NCBI GenBank assembly: GCA_020723935.1
Contig: DYHY01000019.1
Location: forward strand, 1-16,295
Reading direction: 5' to 3'
Origin: Candidatus Micrarchaeum sp.
Lineage (GTDB): Archaea; SpSt-1190; DYHY01
Length of the DNA: 16,295 nt
In this document: in pieces, positions 6,756-13,362 of the stretch
Layout of the letters: each line of letters starts with the position of its first letter
How positions within the stretch are numbered: position 1 is the stretch's first letter
Notes under the pieces: model-generated
What the model was told of the DNA's origin: nothing
Database searches by the model: none
The model's input: the letters and a program-made list of their open reading frames with translations, nothing else
Made by a program: the position numbers and the translations under genes

Positions 6756-7607
6756 GTGCGCTCGAAGAGGGCGGCTATCTGGCCTATCTGGGAATCCGCC
6801 CCGGTGTAGACGACGACGCCCTTCGCAATCCTGGTCGCGACGGTCGTCCCGGCGAAGACGATGTTCGGGAGCTTCGCGAGGTCGTCCGCGTGCTCGTGCG
6901 AATGCGGGATCGCGTCGCCTGACCGCGCGCCTAGAGGCGCGATTCCCCGGTGAGGAGGGCGTTGTTCACCCGGACGTCGAAGGCGCTCACGAGCCTGATG
7001 TCGGCAGGGACCTCGTCGCCCTCCTCGAGGAGGACGAAGTCGCCAGGGACGATGCCGGACACGTCGATGTGCCCGGTCCTCCCGTCCCGCACGACCTTGA
7101 CCTTCCTCGGGATGAGCATCGTCACGGCCTGGACGAGCTTTTCCGCCCGGTATTCCTGGACGATGTTGAAGACGGCGTTCAGGACGACGACGCCGAGGAT
7201 GACGAAGCCGGACCGAATCAAGGTGGGGTCAGAATAGGCGACCCCGCTGAAGAACGAGAGGGCGGCCGCGAGGAGCAGCATCACGTTGAAGAGGTTCCTT
7301 ATCTAGAGGAGGAACTTCTTGAGGTGGCCGTCCTTCTTCGCCACCTGGGGCGTGTTCGGGCCGCGTGCTCCGCGAGCCTGCGGGCGGCTTCCGCGCCCGA
7401 AAGGCCGCCCTCCCCCGTCCCGAAAGCCCTGTAGAGCTCGGCGGCGCTAGCGGTGGCGTGCGCCCTGTAGCGGACGGCCTGGCTGTGCGCAGGATCCTGG
7501 CCGTGCGGGCCGGCTTTCAGCGGAGCCGGAGAAGGGGCGGAAGCAGCGGCGCGGTGTGAGACTGTGATGTCGTCAGAAGGCATAGGGTGGTCTTGGTTTT
7601 TCCAGTC

Positions 7608-7615
7608 GGTATACC
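7608..7615 (-). promoter_or_regulatory. TATA-like box of the ATPase pseudogene
   Basis: GGTATACC is centred about 28 nt before the ATG at 7583 on the minus strand. The spacing matches the window's intact genes, so the promoter has not visibly decayed. Confidence 0.55.
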
Positions 7616-7650
7616 GGCAACCCCTCCTGAGGCAGGTCCAGTCCGGAGGG

Positions 7651-7658
7651 GTATAAAC
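7651..7658 (+). promoter_or_regulatory. TATA box for the APC permease
   Basis: GTATAAAC predicts a transcription start near 7680. This is about 70 nt before the best start codon, so this gene, unlike its neighbours, would have a real 5' leader. Confidence 0.55.
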
Positions 7659-7748
7659 GCATTTCCGACGGCAAAACCGGAGGCCCGAGGCCTGAATCCG
7701 AGAAAGGCCCGTAAAAGGTGCGTCTTTCCCAGCGAAAGGGACAAATGC

Positions 7749-9095
7749 ATGTTTGCGTCCGTAAGCCGCGGGATGAGAAGGCGGCTTTCCTTTTCCGCTA
7801 GCAAGGCGGTCGGGCCCGGCAAAAGGGATGGCGGCGGCTCCAACCATCTGGCGAGATCTATGGGCCTCCTTGACGCGACCGCCCTCGGGATAGGCTCGAT
7901 AATCGGCGCGGGGATATTCGTCGTCCTAGGGGTCGCCTATTCCGTCGCGGGGCCGGCGGTCCTCGTCTCGGTCGTCCTCGCCGGAATCGCCGCCGCCCTG
8001 ACGGGCTATTCCTACTCCTTCCTCGCCCGACGCATACCGAGGGAGGGGGGCGCGTACGAGTTCGCGCACGAGATCCTGGGCTCCGGGGCGGGCTTCCTCA
8101 CCGGGTTCGTCTGGATTGTCTCAAACGTCGTCGCCCTCGCCGCGGTGTCCCTGGGCTTCGGCCACTATTTCTCGGCGTTCTCCGGCCTGCCGGTGGTTCC
8201 TGTCGCCCTCGCCGCCTGCGCCCTCGCGATAGGGGCGAACCTCCTCCCGGTCGGCAAGTCCGCCGGGATGAACAACGCCCTCGTCGCGGTCAAGCTCGCG
8301 ATCCTCGCGCTCTTCGTCCTGGCGGGCCTGTTCTTCGTCAAGCCCGCGCACTTCTCCCGGCCCGCCTTCGCCCCGGCCGGCTGGGGAGGGATAGTTGCGG
8401 GCGCGGGGCTCGTCTTCTTCGCGTTCGGAGGCTTCGCCCGGATAACGACCGCCTCCGAGGAGGTGCGCGACCCCAAGCGCACGATCCCCCTCGCCATTTT
8501 CCTGGGGATCGGGATCTCCGCGCTCCTCTACTTGCTGATAGCTCCCGTCTCGATAGGCCTTCTGAGCTACGGCCCCGACCAGCCCAAGGACTTCCTCGCG
8601 CAGGCGGCCGCATCTACGGGCCTCCCGCTCCTCCCGCAGCTCATGGCCCTCGGCGCCCTCATCGCGACCTTCAACGTCCTCCTGACAACGCTCCTGGGCC
8701 TTTCAAGGATAATCTTCGCGATGGCGAGGAACTACGACCTCCCCAGGCCCCTCGCCGACGTCTCGGATTCCGGGGTGCCGTGGAAATCCGTCCTCTTCGG
8801 CGGGATTGCGGCGCTCGCGCTGACATTGGTCGGGGACCTCGGCCTCGTCGTCGGGATAAGCAGCTTCGCGATGCTCTGCTACTACGGGTCAACGAACCTC
8901 GCGGCCGCGAAGCTTTCCAGGGGTTTTGGCAGGGTCCTGAATCTCCTGGGCCTCGTCTCCTGCCTGATCCTCGCGCTCTCGCTCCCGGGCGAATCGATAG
9001 CGATCGGCGCCCTCTCCCTCCTCGCGGGCGGCGCGTACTACCTTCTCGTCGTCTTCCCGGCGGCGAGGCGCGGCATAGCGAACATCAGGGCGTAG
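7749..9095 (+). CDS. APC-family amino-acid permease
   Basis: The protein (about 448 residues from ATG 7749) has about 12 predicted membrane helices. It shows APC-superfamily landmarks: the first helix with GIGSIIGAGIFV (unwound GxG substrate site), REGGAYEF after helix 2, FFAFGGF in the helix-6 region, and ASEEVRDPKRTIPLAI, the family's classic cytoplasmic loop signature. It should import amino acids or exchange related solutes across the cytoplasmic membrane; the substrate is not readable. The start is uncertain: the frame is open from 7587, but the TATA box at 7651 excludes the upstream starts. ATG at 7749 and ATG at 7773 are both possible. The 3' end overlaps the convergent gene at 9038-9448 by 58 nt. 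Confidence 0.9.
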   Translation: MFASVSRGMRRRLSFSASKAVGPGKRDGGGSNHLARSMGLLDATALGIGSIIGAGIFVVLGVAYSVAGPAVLVSVVLAGIAAALTGYSYSFLARRIPREGGAYEFAHEILGSGAGFLTGFVWIVSNVVALAAVSLGFGHYFSAFSGLPVVPVALAACALAIGANLLPVGKSAGMNNALVAVKLAILALFVLAGLFFVKPAHFSRPAFAPAGWGGIVAGAGLVFFAFGGFARITTASEEVRDPKRTIPLAIFLGIGISALLYLLIAPVSIGLLSYGPDQPKDFLAQAAASTGLPLLPQLMALGALIATFNVLLTTLLGLSRIIFAMARNYDLPRPLADVSDSGVPWKSVLFGGIAALALTLVGDLGLVVGISSFAMLCYYGSTNLAAAKLSRGFGRVLNLLGLVSCLILALSLPGESIAIGALSLLAGGAYYLLVVFPAARRGIANIRA

Positions 9096-9448
9096 GAGAG
9101 CCATATTGAGCCGTACGCGAAATAGTCCTGGCTCCTGAAGACGAACACGTAGACGAGGACGTCCAGGAGGAAGTTCACCATGAAGAACACCGCGCCGAAA
9201 TGCGAGGGCGTCTCGGGGGTGTTCCTGGAGAAGAGATAGATTAGGGCCGCGTAAAGGGGAAGGAGCACGAAGCTTACCGCTGGGAACTTGGAGACGTACC
9301 GGATTGCCGGGATGTCTGCGAGCGCCGGGACCATGAAGACGACGAGGCCCCAGACGAAGCCCAGGCACCAGAGGCCGAGGGCCTGCAGGGCGGTCTTCTT
9401 GAGCGATCCGTCGACGTCGGAATGCTTTGCGCGGAATTTGGCGGCCAT
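9038..9448 (-). CDS. Integral membrane protein with four predicted helices, 136 aa
   Basis: I do not recognise a family. A polar, basic N-terminus (MAAKFRAKHSDVDGSLKK) precedes four hydrophobic segments at about residues 22-42, 56-74, 83-104 and 110-127, and a short basic tail (GKTTRR). The frame is open up to 9544, but ATG at 9448 is preferred: it lies about 30 nt downstream of a minus-strand TATA-like box, and the upstream extension would overlap the divergent Toprim gene. It is transcribed toward the permease gene, and the last 58 nt of each overlap in antisense. Confidence 0.7.
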   Translation of the reverse strand: MAAKFRAKHSDVDGSLKKTALQALGLWCLGFVWGLVVFMVPALADIPAIRYVSKFPAVSFVLLPLYAALIYLFSRNTPETPSHFGAVFFMVNFLLDVLVYVFVFRSQDYFAYGSIWLSYALMFAMPRLAAGKTTRR

Positions 9449-9474
9449 TTCGCGGTATAAGGGGCCTTTTGCGC

Positions 9475-9482
9475 CTTTATCC
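9475..9482 (-). promoter_or_regulatory. TATA-like box for 9038-9448
   Basis: The minus strand reads GGATAAAG centred about 30 nt before ATG 9448. This element decides the start choice of the membrane protein. Confidence 0.5.
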
Positions 9483-9504
9483 GTTTCCAAAAAACGGGCG
9501 GCAT

Positions 9505-9513
9505 CCTTTAATT
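9505..9513 (+). promoter_or_regulatory. TATA-like box for the small Toprim gene
   Basis: CCTTTAATT is centred about 29 nt before the ATG at 9538 and fixes the start of the Toprim gene. Confidence 0.55.
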
Positions 9514-9537
9514 GCAGCCCTCCCGCGGGCCGCAGAG

Positions 9538-9951
9538 ATGCCAAGATCCGGCTTCCGGGAAAAATCCCTCGAGGAGGCCCGAAGGCTCCTGCGGGAACTG
9601 CGCGAGACGGATTTGCCGATCCTCGTCGAGGGAAGGAACGATGAGAAAGCTTTAAGAAGCCTTGGCATCACGGCCGAGGTGCGAAGGATCCAGGAATCTG
9701 GGCCCGTCGCGGTGACGGTTTGGGACCTGAAGAGAAAGGGCCGCAAAGCCGCAATCATACTGACAGATCCTGACAGGGAGGGCGCGAAGATCGCGCGCCT
9801 CGCCGCCTCGGCACTCGAGGATTCCGGGATACACCCAGAGGTGCGCTACCGGAAGATGACACGGCTCTTCGGCAAATCGGCCGTGGAGCAGCTGGGAAAG
9901 GTAGCAGCGGAAGAGAATGAAGCGGAAGCGTCCGAAGGGATGCTTCGATAG
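9538..9951 (+). CDS. Small stand-alone Toprim-domain protein (archaeal UPF0292-like)
   Basis: The 137-residue protein is essentially one Toprim domain: [11 protein letters not shown] with the conserved Glu (E31) and Gly, and LTDPDREG with the DxD pair (D77, D79) and E81. These acidic residues bind Mg2+ in primases, topoisomerases and RNase M5-type nucleases. Small proteins of this layout are widespread in archaea and lack an assigned function. A charged C-terminal tail ([12 protein letters not shown]) follows. The ATG sits about 29 nt downstream of a TATA-like box; in-frame sequence further upstream belongs to the divergent promoter. DnaG, another Toprim protein, starts 82 nt downstream on the same strand, with no clear promoter between them, so co-transcription is likely. 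Confidence 0.85.
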   Translation: MPRSGFREKSLEEARRLLRELRETDLPILVEGRNDEKALRSLGITAEVRRIQESGPVAVTVWDLKRKGRKAAIILTDPDREGAKIARLAASALEDSGIHPEVRYRKMTRLFGKSAVEQLGKVAAEENEAEASEGMLR

Positions 9952-10033
9952 CGCGTCGGTGTGGCTTGCGTTTTTGGGGTCCGCGGGCTCGTCCCATGCC
10001 GTGCGGTACGGAACGGAAGTGAATGAAGAGAAC

Positions 10034-11374
10034 ATGGGAAAGATAGCACCGGTGTCTTCGAAGTACATAGTAAAGGCGCAGATCCAGGCGAACGGGGTCA
10101 TTGAGAAGCCCGACGTGGTCGGGGCGATCTTCGGCCAGACGGAGGGTCTTCTCGGTAACGACCTCGAGCTAAGAGAGCTCCAGCGGTCCGGAAGGATAGG
10201 GAGGATAGAGGTCACTGTCGACTCCAAGAGCGGCAGGACTAGCGGCCTCATTGAGATCCCGTCCAGCATGGACAAGGCCGAGACGGCGATAATCGCGGCG
10301 GCCCTGGAGACGATAGATCGAGTCGGACCCTGCACGGCGACAATAAAGGTCGTCGGGGTGGACGACGTGCGCATCTCCAAGCGGAGGCTCATAATCAACA
10401 GGGCGAAGGACATCCTGAAGGACTTGGTCAACGACACCCTTCCGGACACCCAGGAGCTCACGGACGCGGTCCGCGAGTCCGTGCGCATAGGCGAGATAAT
10501 CGAATGGGGCCCGGACAAGATGCCCGCCGGCGCGGGGGTCCTTGACAGCGACGAGATAATCGTCGTCGAGGGCAGGGCCGACGTCGTGAACCTCCTGAGG
10601 AACGGGATAAAGAACTGCATAGCGATAGGCGGAACGCACGTTCCCAAGAGCCTCGGAGAGCTCTCCAAGAGGAAGACGGTGACGCTCTTCCTTGACGGGG
10701 ACCGTGGAGGGGACCTGATTTTCAAGGAGGTCAAACAGATAGCGGAGATAGACTACGTCTCCCGCGCCCCGGCTGGGAAGGAGGTGGAGGAGCTTGAGAA
10801 GAAGGAGATCCACAAGTGCCTCAGGGCGCGCGTGGCGGTCGAGCAGGTGGGCGAGAACCTCCAGGACATACCGAGCGCAAGCTCGATAGCCGAGGAGCCT
10901 TCCAACGAGGACGCGCCTTCCGAGAACGGCGGCTACCGCCAGCAGCAGCAACAGCACGCCCAGCAGCAACAGCAACAGCAGCAGGCCTTCCAGCAGGAGC
11001 AGGAGCAGGAGCAGCAGCGGCAGCAGCCGATGCCGCCCCAGCAGCCGCCCGCCGAGCAGAAGCCGGTCGAGCTGGACGCGACGCACAGGGAGACCTTCAG
11101 GAGGCTCGTCGACGAGATCGTCGGCACCAGGGGCGCATACCTCCTGGACAGCCAGCTGCAGATCCTGGGCCGCGTGCCGATAGCAGAACTTCAGCGCAGC
11201 CTCGAGGGCCTGGAGGGCGTCGAGGACGTCGTCCTGGACGGCGTGATAACCTCGCGCCTGCTGGACATGCTCAAGAGCAAGCCGATAAAGTACGTTGTCG
11301 GGATGAGGAAGATAAACGTCGGATTCGTCCCCGAGGGCGTGCAGCTCGTGACCCCGCAGGACCTCGGCCTCTGA
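10034..11374 (+). CDS. dnaG: Archaeal DnaG primase-like protein with glutamine-rich linker
   Basis: The N-terminal region (residues 1-160) is the conserved archaeal DnaG domain, recognisable from [17 protein letters not shown] and [13 protein letters not shown]. The Toprim domain follows (about 170-265) with VVEGRADV (E179) and FLDGDRGG (D221, D223), the catalytic acidic residues. The C-terminal domain starts near 345. Archaeal DnaG has primase activity and is also a stable subunit of the RNA exosome, which it joins through its C-terminal domain and Csl4. Residues 303-331 are an unusual run with 23 glutamines between the two domains. ATG at 10034 matches the family start (MGKIAP); an in-frame GTG at 10019 and ATG at 9917 are less likely. 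It is probably co-transcribed with the small Toprim gene. Confidence 0.95.
   Translation: MGKIAPVSSKYIVKAQIQANGVIEKPDVVGAIFGQTEGLLGNDLELRELQRSGRIGRIEVTVDSKSGRTSGLIEIPSSMDKAETAIIAAALETIDRVGPCTATIKVVGVDDVRISKRRLIINRAKDILKDLVNDTLPDTQELTDAVRESVRIGEIIEWGPDKMPAGAGVLDSDEIIVVEGRADVVNLLRNGIKNCIAIGGTHVPKSLGELSKRKTVTLFLDGDRGGDLIFKEVKQIAEIDYVSRAPAGKEVEELEKKEIHKCLRARVAVEQVGENLQDIPSASSIAEEPSNEDAPSENGGYRQQQQQHAQQQQQQQQAFQQEQEQEQQRQQPMPPQQPPAEQKPVELDATHRETFRRLVDEIVGTRGAYLLDSQLQILGRVPIAELQRSLEGLEGVEDVVLDGVITSRLLDMLKSKPIKYVVGMRKINVGFVPEGVQLVTPQDLGL
10940..11026 (+). repeat. CAG/CAA glutamine-codon tract in dnaG
   Basis: About 29 codons, 23 of them CAG or CAA, broken by His, Ala, Phe, Glu and Arg codons and followed by a Pro/Gln stretch. 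CAG and CAA are mixed, so it is not a pure trinucleotide microsatellite. Confidence 0.9.
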
Positions 11375-11439
11375 ACGCATAGAGACGCCCCGGCGGCGGA
11401 CCCGCGGGCAGCCAGACGGGGCGAACAGCGGGCCCCCTT

Positions 11440-11467
11440 GGAAGGGGGGCCCCTTCCCCCCTTTTTT
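11440..11467 (+). terminator. Hairpin plus T6 tract after dnaG
   Basis: GGAAGGGG-GG-CCCCTTCC (11440-11457) is followed by CCCC and TTTTTT (11462-11467), 66 nt after the dnaG stop. The T tract alone would suffice for archaeal termination; the perfect stem adds support. Confidence 0.6.
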
Positions 11468-11476
11468 CCAAGCTAT

Positions 11477-11486
11477 TTCTTAAATA
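11477..11486 (+). promoter_or_regulatory. TATA-like box for 11511-12176
   Basis: TTCTTAAATA is centred about 29 nt before the ATG at 11511. This favours that ATG over an in-frame GTG at 11496. Confidence 0.6.
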
Positions 11487-11510
11487 CTGGCAAGGGTGCC
11501 ACTCCCGGCA

Positions 11511-12176
11511 ATGGCAACCCAAAGGACACCTGCAATCGCTATGGCATTCACCGCAATATTCGCCCTAGCCTTCATGCTGCTTTCGGCCGGCTTCTCCGCG
11601 CCGGTCCTGTCATGCGCGAGCCCCTGCGTCTCGGGGAGCGCGTGCGCGTGCGCCATAACCTCCTGCCCCTCGGGGACCCTGATATACACGGACCCGGTCT
11701 CCGGCGTCCCGATAGGAGCCATCTCGATCTCCGGCGGGACGGCGTCATGGACTGCTCCTTCCGTCGCGACCTACAAGCTCCAGGCCAACTGCGCGGGAGC
11801 CCTTTCCAACGTCCTCGTGGAGGAGACAGCGAAGGTCGCCCCGCCCAAGGCGCCTGAGACGGCCGTGACGCCCGACACTCCCGTGACGCCCGCAACAACT
11901 CCTGTTCCCGGCACCCCTGGCACCCCTGGCACCCCTGGCACCCCTTTGCCTGACAATCCCGTTGCCTGCACCGAGGAAGCCAAGATATGCCCCGACGGAT
12001 CCTCCGTCGGAAGGACCGGCCCCGACTGCGAGTTCGCTCCCTGCCCCGGCGGCGCTCCGGCAAACCCGGCTCCGCCAGCCAGCCCTCCCAAGAGGACGTT
12101 CCTGCAGAGCGTCGGGGACGTTGTGACCGCCCCGTTCAGGTGGTTCCTCGGGCTCTTCGGCTGGGGCAAGAAATAG
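11511..12176 (+). CDS. Secreted cysteine-containing protein with Pro/Thr repeat linker
   Basis: The 221-residue protein starts with a signal peptide (hydrophobic AIAMAFTAIFALAFMLLSAG). A cysteine-rich domain follows (CASPCVSGSACAC, ITSC), then a small beta-like part (ISISGGTASWTAPSVATYKL). A linker rich in Pro and Thr includes four exact GTP repeats (about residues 134-145). A second Cys module, CPDGSSVGRTGPDC followed by EFAPCPG, resembles a short cysteine motif found in many secreted proteins of uncultured archaea and bacteria. The C-terminus ends in an aromatic amphipathic segment (FRWFLGLFGWGKK) that may touch the membrane. Function is unknown; a surface or adhesion role is only a guess. 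The ATG is leaderless by promoter spacing. Confidence 0.8.
   Translation: MATQRTPAIAMAFTAIFALAFMLLSAGFSAPVLSCASPCVSGSACACAITSCPSGTLIYTDPVSGVPIGAISISGGTASWTAPSVATYKLQANCAGALSNVLVEETAKVAPPKAPETAVTPDTPVTPATTPVPGTPGTPGTPGTPLPDNPVACTEEAKICPDGSSVGRTGPDCEFAPCPGGAPANPAPPASPPKRTFLQSVGDVVTAPFRWFLGLFGWGKK
11910..11945 (+). repeat. Four perfect 9-bp tandem repeats (GGCACCCCT)
   Basis: The repeats encode GTP four times in the secreted protein's linker. The unit is a multiple of three, so copy number can vary without a frameshift. Confidence 0.9.
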
Positions 12177-12208
12177 GGCCGGCTTATCGCCGGCCGGGAA
12201 ACCCGGCC
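12177..12208. terminator. Two overlapping, mutually exclusive hairpins between convergent genes
   Basis: GGCCGGC-TTATC-GCCGGCC (12177-12195) and GGCCGGG-AAA-CCCGGCC (12192-12208) share GGCC at 12192-12195, so only one can form at a time. They lie directly between the stops of the secreted protein and the minus-strand pseudogene. They could act as a bidirectional transcript-end structure, although no T tract follows. Confidence 0.5.
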
Positions 12209-12210
12209 CT

Positions 12211-12918
12211 TCACATCAAAGTAGGCCTTTTGCGCCCGCCGCCAGACTTCTTGACGAGGAAGATCGCCCCGTTCCCGGATGCAAGGGTCTGATAGAGGAG
12301 GATTTCCTCCCTGAGGCGCGCCTCGTGCTTTGACGCCACTCCTTCCGCCGTCCGAAGAACCCTCTCAGTCTCCGACCTCGTCGCGTACATGTCCCCGACG
12401 TCGCAGTCCAAGTAAGTACGCCACGGTGACGCCCGTCCCCTGATAGCCCGGGATCAAGATGGCCGCCGGAAGCTCATTCTCGCGCCCGGAGGGCCATGTC
12501 GTTGGAAATGTTGAGGAGGACTTGGACGAGCTTCCCGCCCTCGGTCTCAACCTGCCTGTAGGTGACCCTCCCCGGCGCCTCGCCGAAGGGCATTGCGCCG
12601 ATCGGCCCGTCGCGCTCGGCGTATATCAGATCCACGTCTGCTCCAGGAGCCTCACGTAGTCTTCTAGGAGCCCCCCTTGGCGGCGCGCACTATCTCGCGG
12701 TCCCGCCCGGCCTCCCCCGCCCCCGCCCCGAAGGCGAACGACGGGATGTGGCTGAAGAACATTATCGTCGCCGGGACGCGCGCCCTGCTGTCGACCGAAG
12801 CCTGCGTGGTGTAGACTATTATCCCGCGCTCGTACCTGGGCGCTCCCTCCGGCGGGAGGCTCACCCCCGCTTCCTGTGCAGCTAGCTCCACCTGGTTCCT
12901 GTACAATCCCGTCTGCAA
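12211..12918 (-). pseudogene. Frameshifted protein of unknown family
   Basis: Minus-strand reading frames join into one protein-like product of about 230 residues: ALQTGLYRNQVELAAQEAG and IMFFSHIPSFAFGAG, then LIYAERDGPIGAMPFGEAPG, KLVQVLLNISNDMALRA, ELPAAILIPGYQGTG, and finally DVGDMYATRSETERVLRTAE to IFLVKKSGGG. Frame changes occur at a C6 run (12671-12676 on plus), near 12620-12635, near 12475-12490, and at an AGTA AGTA duplication (12411-12418). I do not recognise the family; there is no membrane segment. A TATA-like box (12953-12960) precedes possible TTG starts at 12918 or 12906, so the gene seems to have been functional until recently. It is divergent from the S26e-like gene. Confidence 0.65.
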
Positions 12919-12952
12919 CGCCTTTCCCCCTTCGGCCGGGAAGGAGCTTTTT

Positions 12953-12960
12953 CTATAAAT
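12953..12960 (-). promoter_or_regulatory. TATA-like box of the 12211-12918 pseudogene
   Basis: The minus strand reads ATTTATAG about 39 nt before the TTG at 12918, with a GGGGGAAAGG purine run between. It forms a divergent promoter pair with the S26e-like gene. Confidence 0.5.
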
Positions 12961-12985
12961 CCCTGCCTGCCGCCCCCCGAAAACC

Positions 12986-12994
12986 CTTAAAAAG
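12986..12994 (+). promoter_or_regulatory. TATA box for the S26e-like gene
   Basis: CTTAAAAAG is centred 30 nt before the ATG at 13020, which selects that start over an out-of-frame ATG at 13010. Confidence 0.6.
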
Positions 12995-13019
12995 CCCCCT
13001 TCCGGCCAAATGTCTGACG

Positions 13020-13226
13020 ATGAGCGGAGCGAGAGGAAGCCAAAAGACAGTCGACTGCGACTACTGCCACAGGCGTATACCCCAGTCAAGGGCGTTCGTC
13101 CAGCACAAGCCGATAATAGACAAGGGTCTTGCGGGCGGAAGGAACTTCGTTGGCAAGTACTACAGGCCGACAAGGAAGCTCTACCTCTGCTACAAGTGCG
13201 CGAAAAGGCGCGGCGTCCTCAAGTAA
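13020..13226 (+). CDS. S26e-like zinc-ribbon protein (probable ribosomal protein eS26)
   Basis: The 68-residue basic protein has one zinc ribbon: CDYC near residue 14 and CYKC near residue 58. CDYCHRRIPQSRAF lines up with the eS26 pattern C-x2-C-x-R-x-(V/I)-P-x-x-(K/R)-A, and KYYRPTRKLYLCYKCAKRRGV matches the eS26 C-terminal strand and second Cys pair. eS26 sits at the mRNA exit channel of the small ribosomal subunit. This version is shorter than usual: the basic N-terminal extension and part of the loop between the Cys pairs are missing. A generic two-Cys-pair zinc ribbon remains possible. The ATG lies 30 nt after a TATA box, consistent with a leaderless mRNA. Confidence 0.6.
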   Translation: MSGARGSQKTVDCDYCHRRIPQSRAFVQHKPIIDKGLAGGRNFVGKYYRPTRKLYLCYKCAKRRGVLK

Positions 13227-13322
13227 CTGCTGAAAAGAGCGAGAGAGGGGCTGCCGGCGCGGGCTTGTCGTAGCGGAGGATCGGCCGACGTTGGACGCCC
13301 GAAGAGGGCCCTTCTACGCAGG

Positions 13323-13330
13323 GTATAAAT
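13323..13330 (+). promoter_or_regulatory. TATA box for the rhomboid gene
   Basis: GTATAAAT predicts transcription from about 13353, just upstream of the ATG at 13363. Nothing else is recognisable in the gap 13227-13362. Confidence 0.6.
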
Positions 13331-13362
13331 CCACGGCAGGCCTGATTCCCTGGGCAAGACAT

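Larger units (their letters stand above)
4662..7583 (-). pseudogene. Type II cation (Ca2+-type) P-type ATPase, disrupted
   Basis: Conserved parts in order: cation-ATPase N domain (AELYRAFGTGEGGLSGAEAARRLAEH), actuator TGES (near 6945), membrane VPQGL, phosphorylation site DKTGT (Asp codon 6475-6477), nucleotide-domain GDPTDGA, SKGA, MMTGD, hinge GDRVNDAP (normally GDGVNDAP), and the C-terminal transmembrane region with QIIAIDLAMDVPPSL. An intact protein would pump cations such as Ca2+ across the membrane. The frame has TAG codons at 7303-7305, 6931-6933, 6427-6429 and 5443-5445, and frameshifts near 7362, 6924, 6750 and 5104. Each frameshift can be undone by removing one copy of a 2- or 4-bp tandem repeat, giving exactly 970 codons. 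The promoter and start (ATG at 7583) look intact, so decay is recent, or the sequence contains errors. Confidence 0.9.

Noticed and set aside
5329-7434. Plus-strand open frames opposite the P-type ATPase
   Set aside because: Low-complexity Arg/Pro/Asp-rich translations without family features; they are open only because the GC-rich opposite strand codes.
4662-7583. Idea that the ATPase is an expressed amber-recoded (for example pyrrolysine) gene
   Set aside because: TAG is the normal stop of many genes here and four frameshifts would also have to be bypassed. Pseudogene or sequence error is simpler.
4662-7583. Idea that the ATPase pieces are separate split-gene subunits
   Set aside because: The breaks fall inside domains, at small duplications, and the pieces lack their own promoters or sensible starts.
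10169-11380. Long minus-strand open frame with poly-Leu runs opposite dnaG
   Set aside because: The Leu runs are the antisense of the CAG tract; the plus strand encodes a clear DnaG.
11910-11945. Tandem repeats as a CRISPR array
   Set aside because: The 9-bp units have no spacers and lie in a coding frame as GTP repeats; no cas genes are present.
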